Of a stretch of DNA of 64,000 nucleotides, positions 42,258-50,926 are shown piece by piece. The notes beneath the pieces were generated by a model. It was not told the origin of the DNA and ran no database searches. It saw nothing but the letters and a program-made list of their open reading frames with translations. The translations under genes and the position numbers were made by a program. The DNA is from Paenibacillus tarimensis (GTDB taxonomy: Bacteria > Bacillota > Bacilli > Paenibacillales > Paenibacillaceae), in contig NZ_JAKGAO010000004.1 of NCBI RefSeq assembly GCF_021532315.1, forward strand, positions 1-64,000. The letters run 5' to 3'. How positions within the stretch are numbered: the stretch's first letter is position 1; each line of letters opens with the position of its first letter.

Positions 42258-43508
42258 ATGGTAACAGACAGCTTAAAGGGGAAGACAATTCTGCTTGGAA
42301 TTACGGGCGGCATTGCCGCCTATAAGGCTGCTGCGCTGTGCAGCAAGCTGGTGCAGAGCGGAGCAGCCGTGCATGTAATCATGACCGAGTCGGCAGCCAA
42401 GTTTATCACGCCGCTTACGCTGCAGACATTGTCACGCAACCCGGTTCATACTGACACATTTGATGAGCGAGATCCTGCCGTTGTCTCCCATATTGATTTG
42501 GCCGACCGGGCTGACCTGGTTGTTGTAGCGCCTGCGACAGCCAACATACTGGCCAAGCTGGCGTGGGGGATGGCGGATGACATGCTCAGCACAACGCTGC
42601 TGGCGACAAGGGCTCCGCTGCTGATTGCTCCTGCCATGAATGTGCATATGTATGCTCATCCGGCCGTGCAGCATAACATGTCGCTGCTCAGCCAGCGGGG
42701 AGTGCGTTTTGTCGAGCCAGGAACGGGCCAGCTGGCCTGCGGCTATGTCGGCAAAGGTAGGTTGGCCGAGCCTGAGGACATTGTTCAGGCCGTTCACCAA
42801 TGGTTTAATCCACACGTACAGACGCAGGGTCAGCCTCAACCGCTCAAGGGCCGGAAAGTGCTTGTAACCGCTGGCGGGACAGTAGAACGCATAGATCCTG
42901 TCCGTTATATTACGAACGATTCTTCTGGAAAGATGGGCATCGCTATTGCTGAAGCTGCCCGTAATCTTGGTGCGGAGGTTACTCTTGTAGCAGGCCGGGT
43001 ATCTGCTGCACTGCCGGATGGCATGCGGATTATTCATGTCGAATCTGCGGAGGACATGCTTAAGGCGGTTCTGACTGAAATGGCTGATAGCGACATTGTA
43101 ATTAAAGCGGCAGCGGTGGCGGATTACCGCCCTGTAGTCCGGCATGACGCCAAGATGAAGAAGAAGGACAGCACGCTCACGCTGGAGCTGGAGAAAACAA
43201 CCGACATATTGGAAGAAGCAGGGCGCCGCAAGCAGCATCAGCTGCTGGTCGGCTTTGCGGCCGAGACAGGAAACCTGGAGCATTACGCAATGGACAAGCT
43301 GCGCCGGAAGAACTGTGACCTGATTGCAGCCAATGATGTGTCTATAGAAGGAGCAGGCTTTAATGGGGACACGAATATTCTCCATCTATTCGACCGAAGC
43401 GGCAGTGTGGCCGAATGGCCGCTGCTCTCTAAGCGGGAGGCGGCTGACCGGCTGATGATTCTGCTCTCCGAACGGCTGAAGCGGCGCGATGCGGGGGAAG
43501 AACAATGA
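42258..43508 (+). CDS. coaBC: Bifunctional phosphopantothenoylcysteine decarboxylase / phosphopantothenate-cysteine ligase
   Basis: A 416-residue coenzyme A biosynthesis enzyme. The N-terminal CoaC flavoprotein has ILLGITGGIAAYKAA, APATANILAKLAWGMADDML and PAMNVHMY; CoaB from about residue 195 has LVTAGGTVERIDPVRYITN, KAAAVADYRP and the lysine-rich MKKKDS. I start at ATG 42258 because GAGGGGGGA lies just upstream; ATG 42240 would precede it. It overlaps priA by 4 nt (ATGA). Confidence 0.95.
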   Translation: MVTDSLKGKTILLGITGGIAAYKAAALCSKLVQSGAAVHVIMTESAAKFITPLTLQTLSRNPVHTDTFDERDPAVVSHIDLADRADLVVVAPATANILAKLAWGMADDMLSTTLLATRAPLLIAPAMNVHMYAHPAVQHNMSLLSQRGVRFVEPGTGQLACGYVGKGRLAEPEDIVQAVHQWFNPHVQTQGQPQPLKGRKVLVTAGGTVERIDPVRYITNDSSGKMGIAIAEAARNLGAEVTLVAGRVSAALPDGMRIIHVESAEDMLKAVLTEMADSDIVIKAAAVADYRPVVRHDAKMKKKDSTLTLELEKTTDILEEAGRRKQHQLLVGFAAETGNLEHYAMDKLRRKNCDLIAANDVSIEGAGFNGDTNILHLFDRSGSVAEWPLLSKREAADRLMILLSERLKRRDAGEEQ

Positions 43509-46141
43509 TTGCCAGGGTTATTGTCGATGTGCCGAGCCGTCAAACCGACCGGCCGTTCGACTACAGGGTAGACAGGGACATGGCCGGCTGGATTGAGGTG
43601 GGTAGCCGTGTCGCGGTTCCATTCGGCGGGCGGACGCTTCAGGGCTTTGTGGTCGGATTTGCTGAAGAGGCCGAGGTGGAAACCGGCCGTCTGAAGGCGG
43701 TGGCCGAGCTGCTTGATCCGATGCCGCCGCTTCTGCCGGATCTTATTGAACTGGCCCGCTGGATGAGCATTACTTATGTCTGCACATGGACAACCGCTCT
43801 GCAGGCCATGATCCCGGCGGCCCTGAAAGGGAAGGCCGAACGTTATGTTTACATAACAGAGGGCCGGAGCGAATATGATGATAGCAGGACTGAAGAGCGG
43901 GACGGCCATGATAGCGGGTCCGGACAGGGACAGCTGAGCCTGGGAGCCTCTTCGCTGCCGGAGGAGCTAGAGCTGTTCATCCGGCAGCAGGAGCCGGTCA
44001 AGCTGTCACTGCTGCAGGAGCGCTATCCGCAATGGAGCGGTCTACTTAAGTCGGCTCTTCGGGAAGGAATGCTGACTGAGACGGTATCTGTGCGCAACCG
44101 GGTATCGGTCAAGAAGGTGCTGACCGTGTTTCCCCCGGAAGACCGGGAGGCGGCGAGAGCGGCCGTGGCGGACATGCCCGCAAGGGCGGCCAAGCAGCGT
44201 GATGCGCTTGCCTATATGCTGGAGCAGGAGAATCCTGTCCCCCTTCAGCAGCTTCTTGCGGGAGCCGGTTTATCGGCGAGCAGTGTGAGGGCGCTCGCTG
44301 ACAAGGGGCTGCTGCGAATTGAGGAAGTCCAGCAGGATAGAGATCCTTACGCAGGCCGTGCTTTTGTCCGGACAGAGCCGCTTCCGCTGACCGAGCTGCA
44401 GGCCGCTGCTTTCAAGCAGATAGCAGCGGCTGTCCAGTCGGAGCAGCCGGGAACGATGCTGCTGCAGGGGGTGACGGGAAGCGGCAAGACAGAGGTGTAT
44501 CTCCAGGCGATCGAACAGTGCATCCGGCAGGGCAGGCAGGCTATCGTGCTTGTTCCCGAAATTGCCCTGACACCTCAGATGGTAGAACGGTTCAAAGGCC
44601 GCTTCGGTGACCTGGTTGCCGTACTTCACAGCAGGCTGTCAACCGGCGAGCGTTATGATGAATGGCGCAAAATCCGGGAAAAACGCGTAAAGGTAGCGAT
44701 CGGCGCGCGATCGGCTATCTTTGCGCCGTTCGAGCGGATCGGTCTTATTATTATTGATGAGGAGCATGAAACCTCCTATAAGCAGGAGGAAAGCCCGAAA
44801 TACCACGCTAGAGATGTGGCAGTCCGGCGTGCCGAGCAGCATGGTGCTGTAGTTGTACTCGGCTCGGCGACGCCGTCTCTGGAAAGCTATGCTGCGGCCG
44901 TATTGGCTCAAGCTCCCGGGCACACATCCGTTGACGAGTTGGCTGCTGCGTATGGCAATCAGCGGCAGGTTAATGCTTCTCAGGCTGTGGAAACGGGGAT
45001 GCTGCAGCGAGCCGTTCTGCTGCCGCTGCCTGAGAGGGTCGGCGGTAGGCCAATGCCCGGCGTGGAAATTGTGGATATGAGGGAAGAGCTGCAGGGAGGC
45101 AACCGGTCTATGTTCAGCAGAAAGCTGCACCAAGGACTGGCGAGCCGCCTTGAGCGAGGCGAGCAGTCTGTGCTTCTGCTGAACCGCCGGGGCTACAGCA
45201 CCTTTGTTATGTGCCGCTCCTGCGGCTACACGGCGGGCTGTCCGCACTGTGAAATTTCCCTGACCTTCCATCAGAAGAGCCGCGCACTGCGCTGTCATTA
45301 CTGCGGTCATACCGAGCGCTCGCCGGAAACCTGCCCTTCCTGCGGGAGTGAGCATATCCGGTTTTTTGGTACAGGTACCCAGCGGGTAGAGGAGGAGCTC
45401 GCCAAGCTGTTTCCCGGCATCCGTGTCATCCGGATGGATGTGGACACAACGACGGAGAAGGGCTCGCACGAGAAGCTGCTCTCCCGCTTCGGCAAGCGCC
45501 AGGCGGATGTGCTGCTTGGCACGCAGATGGTGGCCAAGGGGCTTGATTTTCCCTATGTAACGCTTGTGGGAGTCATAGCAGCGGATACGTCGCTGCATCT
45601 GCCCGACTTCCGGGCGGCCGAGAAAACTTTTCAGCTGCTTACACAGGTGGCGGGCCGCGCGGGCAGGCATGAGCTGCCGGGTGAGGTAATCGTGCAAACT
45701 TATACTCCCGAACATTATTCAATCCTTACCTCCCAGCGGCATGATTATGAATCGTTTGTCCGCGAGGAGCTGAAGCAGCGGCGCATTCTGTCCTATCCTC
45801 CTTATTGCAGGCTGATTCTGGTTACCTTGTCACATGAACAGCTGCCCCAGCTGGTATCAGTCTCGGAGAAATTCGCGGAGGAGCTTCGGATGCTGGCGGC
45901 AGAAGCGGGGGTGCTGGTATCCCTGGATTCGCGCGAGGCAGATGCGATGGAGGTGCTTGGTCCGGTTGCTTCGCCTATTCCGCGGCTCAAAGATCGCTAC
46001 CGTTTCCAATGTATGATAAAATATCGGGGAGCCGTTGACGCGGCAGCCCTTGTAAGGCAAGCCGCCCGACCCCACATGGAAGGATCGGCGGCAGGGAAGG
46101 TGCTGATCGGTATCGATGTTGATCCGCAGGTTATTTTATAA
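43505..46141 (+). CDS. priA: Primosomal protein N', replication restart helicase PriA
   Basis: An 878-residue 3'-5' SF2 helicase that reloads the replisome at stalled forks. N-terminal DNA-binding domain (ARVIVDVPSRQTDRPFDY), Walker A GVTGSGKTEVY, DEEH box, two zinc clusters within CRSCGYTAGCPHC and CHYCGH...CPSCGSEH, and C-terminal helicase motifs (GTQMVAKGLDFP, QVAGRAGR). Longer than many PriA through an insertion around residues 115-155 (acidic, DSRTEERDGHDSGS). The start codon overlaps the coaBC stop. Confidence 0.96.
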   Translation: MIARVIVDVPSRQTDRPFDYRVDRDMAGWIEVGSRVAVPFGGRTLQGFVVGFAEEAEVETGRLKAVAELLDPMPPLLPDLIELARWMSITYVCTWTTALQAMIPAALKGKAERYVYITEGRSEYDDSRTEERDGHDSGSGQGQLSLGASSLPEELELFIRQQEPVKLSLLQERYPQWSGLLKSALREGMLTETVSVRNRVSVKKVLTVFPPEDREAARAAVADMPARAAKQRDALAYMLEQENPVPLQQLLAGAGLSASSVRALADKGLLRIEEVQQDRDPYAGRAFVRTEPLPLTELQAAAFKQIAAAVQSEQPGTMLLQGVTGSGKTEVYLQAIEQCIRQGRQAIVLVPEIALTPQMVERFKGRFGDLVAVLHSRLSTGERYDEWRKIREKRVKVAIGARSAIFAPFERIGLIIIDEEHETSYKQEESPKYHARDVAVRRAEQHGAVVVLGSATPSLESYAAAVLAQAPGHTSVDELAAAYGNQRQVNASQAVETGMLQRAVLLPLPERVGGRPMPGVEIVDMREELQGGNRSMFSRKLHQGLASRLERGEQSVLLLNRRGYSTFVMCRSCGYTAGCPHCEISLTFHQKSRALRCHYCGHTERSPETCPSCGSEHIRFFGTGTQRVEEELAKLFPGIRVIRMDVDTTTEKGSHEKLLSRFGKRQADVLLGTQMVAKGLDFPYVTLVGVIAADTSLHLPDFRAAEKTFQLLTQVAGRAGRHELPGEVIVQTYTPEHYSILTSQRHDYESFVREELKQRRILSYPPYCRLILVTLSHEQLPQLVSVSEKFAEELRMLAAEAGVLVSLDSREADAMEVLGPVASPIPRLKDRYRFQCMIKYRGAVDAAALVRQAARPHMEGSAAGKVLIGIDVDPQVIL

Positions 46142-46206
46142 GTTCCGGCTTGGAGCAGGCTGCTCCGCTTCGGTTCATACAACTTACGATAAAGGAAGGG
46201 AAGGCA

Positions 46207-46692
46207 ATGGCCATCCGACTTATAGTGAAGGACCCGGATCCCGTACTGCGGGAGCGGGCTATTGAAGTAACGAAATTCAACCGCAATCTGCATAAGCTGC
46301 TCGATGATATGGCGCAGACCATGTATGATGCGGAAGGCGTTGGTCTTGCGGCGCCGCAGGTAGGCATTTTGAAGCGTGTTATCGTGGTGGACACGGGAGA
46401 AGAGCCCGGTCTGATCGAGATGGTGAATCCGGAGCTCGTAGAGAAGGACGGCGAGCAGCTCGGCCCTGAAGGATGTCTCAGCATCCCGGGTCTCAGCGGG
46501 GACGTGCGCCGGGCACAGCGCATTAAGGTCAAGGGGCAGGATCGCAACGGTGAACCGTTCACGGTGGAGGCGGAGGGTTTTCTTGCGCGTGCATTCCAGC
46601 ATGAGATCGATCATCTGAACGGCGTACTGTTCACGGATCTTGCGGAGGAGCTCTACGAGACCTCGGCGAAGTCCAGAAGAGACGGAGAGTGA
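46207..46692 (+). CDS. def: Peptide deformylase
   Basis: A 161-residue iron enzyme removing formyl from nascent N-termini. All three motifs are intact: GVGLAAPQVG, EGCLSIPG and QHEIDHLNG. I start at ATG 46207, following GGAAGGGAAGG; the open frame extends to 46150 but without a ribosome binding site. It overlaps fmt by 4 nt. Confidence 0.96.
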   Translation: MAIRLIVKDPDPVLRERAIEVTKFNRNLHKLLDDMAQTMYDAEGVGLAAPQVGILKRVIVVDTGEEPGLIEMVNPELVEKDGEQLGPEGCLSIPGLSGDVRRAQRIKVKGQDRNGEPFTVEAEGFLARAFQHEIDHLNGVLFTDLAEELYETSAKSRRDGE

Positions 46693-47639
46693 GTCAATTG
46701 AGGATCATATTTATGGGGACGCCGGATTTCGCCGTCCCTTCTTTACATAGTTTGGTGGATAACGGCTACGAGGTGGTGGCGGCTGTATCACAGCCAGACC
46801 GCCCAAAGGGGCGCAAGAAGGTGCTCACCCCTACACCCGTGAAGGAAGCGGCCCTGTCCCGCGGCATTCCCGTATTGCAGCCGCAGCGGATGCGCAGCCC
46901 TGAAGCGGTAGCTGAGCTGGCTGCATTTGAGCCGGATCTGATTGTGACGGCAGCTTACGGACAGATTCTGCCTAAGGCTGTACTGGAGCTGCCGCGGCTC
47001 GGCTGTATTAATGTGCATGGGTCACTGCTGCCCCAATACCGCGGCGGTGCGCCGATCCAGCGGGCTATTATTAATGGGGAGACTGTCACAGGTGTGACAA
47101 TTATGTATATGGCCGAAGGCCTCGACACCGGTGACATGATCAGCCGTGCAGAGGTTCCGATCGGCGAGGACGATACGTCCGGCACAATGTTTGAGAAGCT
47201 TAGCAAGGCCGGCGCAGAGCTTCTGCTAGAGACACTGCCGTCCATTGTTAACGGGACCGTGAAAGCTGTGCCGCAGGATGATGCGGAAGCGACCTATGCC
47301 CCGAACCTGACCCGTGACGACGAGCGGATCGACTGGACGCGCAGCGCCAGAGAATTATACAACCAGGTGCGCGGACTTGTCCCGATGGCAGGAGCCTTTA
47401 CCTATTTGAACGGTGATGTCTTAAAGGTGTGGGACTGCCGAGCGCTGGACAAGCAGAGCGCCCTGGCTCCCGGCACAGTGGCGGAAGTCTCGGCTTCGTC
47501 ACTGCTCGTTCAGACCGGTGCAGGCATCCTGGAGCTCCTGCAGGTTCAGCCTGCAGGCAAGAAAGCAATGCCGGTATCCGAATGGCTGAAGGGCACTCGG
47601 CTTGAACCGGGCATCGTGCTGGGCGGGGGAGATCAATGA
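46689..47639 (+). CDS. fmt: Methionyl-tRNA formyltransferase
   Basis: A 316-residue enzyme that formylates initiator Met-tRNA using 10-formyl-THF. Signatures: IIFMGTPDFAVPSL and the catalytic INVHGSLLPQYRGGAPIQRAI. C-terminal OB-fold domain follows from about residue 205. Start is GTG overlapping the def stop (GTGA); stop overlaps rsmB in ATGA. The def-fmt pair performs opposite steps in start-methionine processing. Confidence 0.95.
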   Translation: MSQLRIIFMGTPDFAVPSLHSLVDNGYEVVAAVSQPDRPKGRKKVLTPTPVKEAALSRGIPVLQPQRMRSPEAVAELAAFEPDLIVTAAYGQILPKAVLELPRLGCINVHGSLLPQYRGGAPIQRAIINGETVTGVTIMYMAEGLDTGDMISRAEVPIGEDDTSGTMFEKLSKAGAELLLETLPSIVNGTVKAVPQDDAEATYAPNLTRDDERIDWTRSARELYNQVRGLVPMAGAFTYLNGDVLKVWDCRALDKQSALAPGTVAEVSASSLLVQTGAGILELLQVQPAGKKAMPVSEWLKGTRLEPGIVLGGGDQ

Positions 47640-49012
47640 GCGGGCGCAGAGCGAACACAGCACGTGAGGTGGCATTAAATGTGCTGATTCGTATCGAATG
47701 CGAGGGTGCCTACAGTAATCTTGAGCTGAATCGTGCGCTTAAGGAGTCCGGCTTGAACCGGGCGGATGCCGGACTTGTGACCGAGCTTGTCTACGGCACA
47801 ATTCAAAGGAAGGCCACCCTGGATTACTGGCTGGACGGTTTTGTGGCCAAGGGCACGGCAAAGCTGCAAACCTGGGTTCTGCTGCTCTTGCGGATGAGCC
47901 TGTACCAGATGGTGTATCTCGATCGCGTCCCTGCGCATGCAGCTGTGCACGAGGCGGTCCAAATCGCCAAGCAACGCGGCCATCAGGGAATATCGGGCAT
48001 GGTTAACGGCGTCTTGCGCAATATCGACCGCAGCCGGGACCGTCTGACGCTCCCTGAGGAGAAGGATGATGTCAAGCGGATTGCCCTCAAGCATTCGTAC
48101 CCGGAGTGGATGGTGCGACGCTGGCTGGAGGCGTACGGGGTAGAGGAGGCCGAAGCAATCTGTGCGGCCGGCAATGAACCGCCGCGTCCGAGTATCCGGG
48201 TGAACCGGATGCGCAGCGGCCGTGATGCGGTTGTTGACCGCTTGAGGCAGGCGGGCTATGCGGCAATGCCCTCTCCGCTGTCGCCCGCTGGCATCGTCGT
48301 GCAGGGCGGGGGTAATCTGGCGGATCATGAGGCGTTTCGCGCCGGAGATTGGACTGTCCAGGATGAGAGTTCGATGCTAGTGGCCGAGGTAGCTGCGCCT
48401 AAGCCAGGGATGCAGGTGCTGGACTGCTGTGCGGCTCCTGGCGGAAAGTCGACACATTTGGCCGAAATAATGGAAGACGAGGGGACAGTCTGGTCTAATG
48501 ACATTCATCCTCATAAGGAAGAGCTCATCAAGGACCAGGTTGAACGTCTCGGCCTGCGTGCCGTACGGACAACGGTAATGGACGCGGAGGATTTGCCACA
48601 GCGGCACGCTCCCGGCTCGATGGATCTCGTCCTGCTTGATGCGCCCTGCAGCGGATTAGGGGTGATCAGGCGCAAGCCCGAAATCAAGTGGACAAAAGAC
48701 CCGGCTGATGTAGCTGCCATTGCCGCTGTCCAAAACAAGCTGCTGGATGCTGCTGCTGTACTTGTCCGTCCTGGCGGACTGCTCGTATACAGCACCTGTA
48801 CCATAGAGCGGGAAGAGAATGAGCAGCAGATTGAACGGTTTCTGGACCGCAACCGGCAATTTGAGCTTGACCGCGATTGGCCGGAGGCGATCCTTGATGT
48901 ACTTACGACGGCTGGTGTGCTTGCAGGAGAGCCTGCCGGTATGGTCCAGCTGCTGCCCCATCATTTTGGCAGTGATGGCTTTTTCATTGCCAGAATGAGA
49001 AGACGCGGCTAA
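47636..49012 (+). CDS. rsmB: 16S rRNA (cytosine-967-C5)-methyltransferase RsmB
   Basis: A 458-residue enzyme with an N-terminal NusB-like RNA-binding domain (ALNVLIRIECEGAYSNLELN, LVYGTIQRKATLDYW) and a C-terminal Rossmann methyltransferase: SAM loop DCCAAPGGKSTH, DAPCSGLG with one catalytic cysteine and YSTCTIE with the second. Cytosolic; acts on 16S rRNA. Overlaps fmt by 4 nt. Confidence 0.95.
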   Translation: MSGRRANTAREVALNVLIRIECEGAYSNLELNRALKESGLNRADAGLVTELVYGTIQRKATLDYWLDGFVAKGTAKLQTWVLLLLRMSLYQMVYLDRVPAHAAVHEAVQIAKQRGHQGISGMVNGVLRNIDRSRDRLTLPEEKDDVKRIALKHSYPEWMVRRWLEAYGVEEAEAICAAGNEPPRPSIRVNRMRSGRDAVVDRLRQAGYAAMPSPLSPAGIVVQGGGNLADHEAFRAGDWTVQDESSMLVAEVAAPKPGMQVLDCCAAPGGKSTHLAEIMEDEGTVWSNDIHPHKEELIKDQVERLGLRAVRTTVMDAEDLPQRHAPGSMDLVLLDAPCSGLGVIRRKPEIKWTKDPADVAAIAAVQNKLLDAAAVLVRPGGLLVYSTCTIEREENEQQIERFLDRNRQFELDRDWPEAILDVLTTAGVLAGEPAGMVQLLPHHFGSDGFFIARMRRRG

Positions 49013-49058
49013 TTTACCCTTTGTAGTCCGTCCCGCCCAATTGTGGTAAAATAGGACG

Positions 49059-50156
49059 ATGGCTAAGACGAATGAACCAACACCAAATACCACAACAGAA
49101 CGGGTGAAAAGAATGAAGCCGTTTATATACGATTTTACATTGGAACAGCTGCAGGACTGGATGAAGGAAAACGGGGAGCCTGCGTTCCGTGGAGGCCAGT
49201 TGTTTGACTGGCTGTACGTGAAGCGGGTGCGCTCCTTCGAGGAGATGTCCAATCTTCCCAAGCAGCTCCGTGAGAAGCTTGAGGACAGCTTCCGCTTCGT
49301 TACATTGAACGAGATCACAAGAATGGAATCCAAGGACGGCACGGTGAAATATCTGTTCGGGCTTCACGACGACCACGCAATTGAAACAGTTGTCATGCGG
49401 CACAACTACGGCAACAGCATCTGTGTGACGACGCAGGTGGGCTGCCGGGTCGGCTGCACCTTCTGTGCTTCCACGCTTGGCGGGCTGAAACGCAACCTGA
49501 CGGCCGGTGAGATTGTGGCCCAGGTTGTTACGGCCCAGCGGATGATGGACGAGACGGAAGAGCGCATCTCGAGCATCGTCATCATGGGCACGGGCGAACC
49601 GTTCGAGAACTATGATGAGACGATGAATTTCCTGCGTATCATGATCCATGAGAAGGGCCTTAACATCGGTCAGCGGCATATTACCGTGTCAACCAGCGGC
49701 ATCGTGCCAAGCATGTACAAGTTTGCCGATGAGAACACGCAGATCAATCTGGCGATCTCGATTCATGCGCCTAACGATGCGCTGCGGTCAAAGCTCATGC
49801 CGGTAAACCGTCGCTTTCCGTTCGAGGAAGTTATGGAAGCGATCCGTTACTACATCGCGAAAACTGGCCGCCGGGTGACATTCGAGTATGCCTTGATCGG
49901 CGGCGTGAATGACCGGCCGGAGCATGCTGAAGAGCTGGCTGATGTCCTGCAGGGCATGCTGTGCCATGTGAATCTGATCCCGGTTAACTATGTGCCCGAA
50001 CGCAACTACGTACGTACGCCGCGGGAGGATATTTTCGAATTCCAGCGCATATTGGAACGGAAGAAAATCAACGCAACGATCCGCCGGGAGCAGGGGCATG
50101 ACATTGCCGCCGCCTGCGGACAGCTGCGTGCGAAGCATATGGAGTCTACGAGGTGA
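49059..50156 (+). CDS. rlmN: Dual-specificity 23S rRNA/tRNA (adenine-C2) methyltransferase RlmN
   Basis: A 365-residue radical SAM enzyme that methylates A2503 of 23S rRNA and A37 of some tRNAs. The cluster motif CRVGCTFC (CxxxCxxC) and the C-terminal cysteine in AAACGQL, the methyl-carrying residue region [12 protein letters not shown], are present. The start is uncertain: ATG 49059 has AGGA only two bases away, whereas ATG 49113 (MKPFIYDF) has a GGGTG-AAAAGA spacing and matches where the conserved part begins. Upstream TAAAAT close to 49059 suggests a possible promoter. Confidence 0.9.
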   Translation: MAKTNEPTPNTTTERVKRMKPFIYDFTLEQLQDWMKENGEPAFRGGQLFDWLYVKRVRSFEEMSNLPKQLREKLEDSFRFVTLNEITRMESKDGTVKYLFGLHDDHAIETVVMRHNYGNSICVTTQVGCRVGCTFCASTLGGLKRNLTAGEIVAQVVTAQRMMDETEERISSIVIMGTGEPFENYDETMNFLRIMIHEKGLNIGQRHITVSTSGIVPSMYKFADENTQINLAISIHAPNDALRSKLMPVNRRFPFEEVMEAIRYYIAKTGRRVTFEYALIGGVNDRPEHAEELADVLQGMLCHVNLIPVNYVPERNYVRTPREDIFEFQRILERKKINATIRREQGHDIAAACGQLRAKHMESTR

Positions 50157-50163
50157 ATAAGGA

Positions 50164-50919
50164 TTGAAAACCGCAAATCGCAGTGATATTGGAAGGATTC
50201 GGCTTGTAAACGAAGATCGCGCCTGGGCGCAGATGACTGCCGCCGGCGTGGGAGTGGCCATTGTGGCTGATGGCATGGGCGGACACCAGGCCGGTGATGT
50301 AGCGAGTCAACTGGCGGTTGACACGTTTCGGGAGGCCATGAGCGGCGTCAGCGGTGAACTTACCCTTGAGGCCGCCAAGACGCTGCTCAGGCAGGCGATC
50401 CTGCAGGCCAATGAGGTTGTTTACGAGCTGGCTTCGCAGAATGACCATTATCATAATATGGGCACCACGGTAGTGGCTGCCCTGCTGCTGCAGGACAGCG
50501 GCGTGGTAGGCCATATCGGTGACAGCCGTGCCTATAAGCTCCGCCAGGGGGATCTGCGGCAGCTGACTGAGGATCACACGCTGGTCAACGAGCTGGCCAA
50601 ATCGGGGCAGATCAGCGCCGAGGAAGCGGCCAGTCACCCGCGGCGTAACGTCCTGACGAGAGCCCTGGGCACGGATCGGGAAGTAGAAGTGGATATTAAA
50701 GGTTTCTCCTGGAAAGAAGACGATCTTCTGCTTCTCTGTAGTGATGGTCTGTATTCTATGGTGAGCGACGAAGAGATGCGGATGACGCTGATCGAAAGCG
50801 AGCTGGACCTTGACGGCAAGGCTGAACGGCTGATCGAGCAGGCGCTGCGCGCCGGCGGCGAGGATAACGTAACTGTTCTGCTGGTACATAGCAATTCCGG
50901 TGAGGGGCAAGAGGGGTGA
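50164..50919 (+). CDS. prpC: PP2C-type Ser/Thr protein phosphatase PrpC
   Basis: A 251-residue metal-dependent phosphatase. Motifs: NEDRAWAQ, VADGMGGHQAGDVAS, GTTVVAALL, GDSRAYKLR, LLLCSDGLYSM and GGEDNVTVLL with the metal-binding aspartates. It reverses PrkC phosphorylation. Start is TTG 50164 after AATAAGGA. It lies seven bases before prkC, giving the conserved phosphatase-kinase pair. Confidence 0.94.
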   Translation: MKTANRSDIGRIRLVNEDRAWAQMTAAGVGVAIVADGMGGHQAGDVASQLAVDTFREAMSGVSGELTLEAAKTLLRQAILQANEVVYELASQNDHYHNMGTTVVAALLLQDSGVVGHIGDSRAYKLRQGDLRQLTEDHTLVNELAKSGQISAEEAASHPRRNVLTRALGTDREVEVDIKGFSWKEDDLLLLCSDGLYSMVSDEEMRMTLIESELDLDGKAERLIEQALRAGGEDNVTVLLVHSNSGEGQEG

Positions 50920-50926
50920 GGGACCA

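Noticed and set aside
42432-43385. A 317-codon minus-strand open frame inside coaBC
   Set aside because: Composition and lack of ribosome binding site mark it as a shadow of coaBC.
44639-45715. A 358-codon minus-strand open frame inside priA
   Set aside because: priA motifs are fully intact on plus; the antisense frame has no start context and no known motif.
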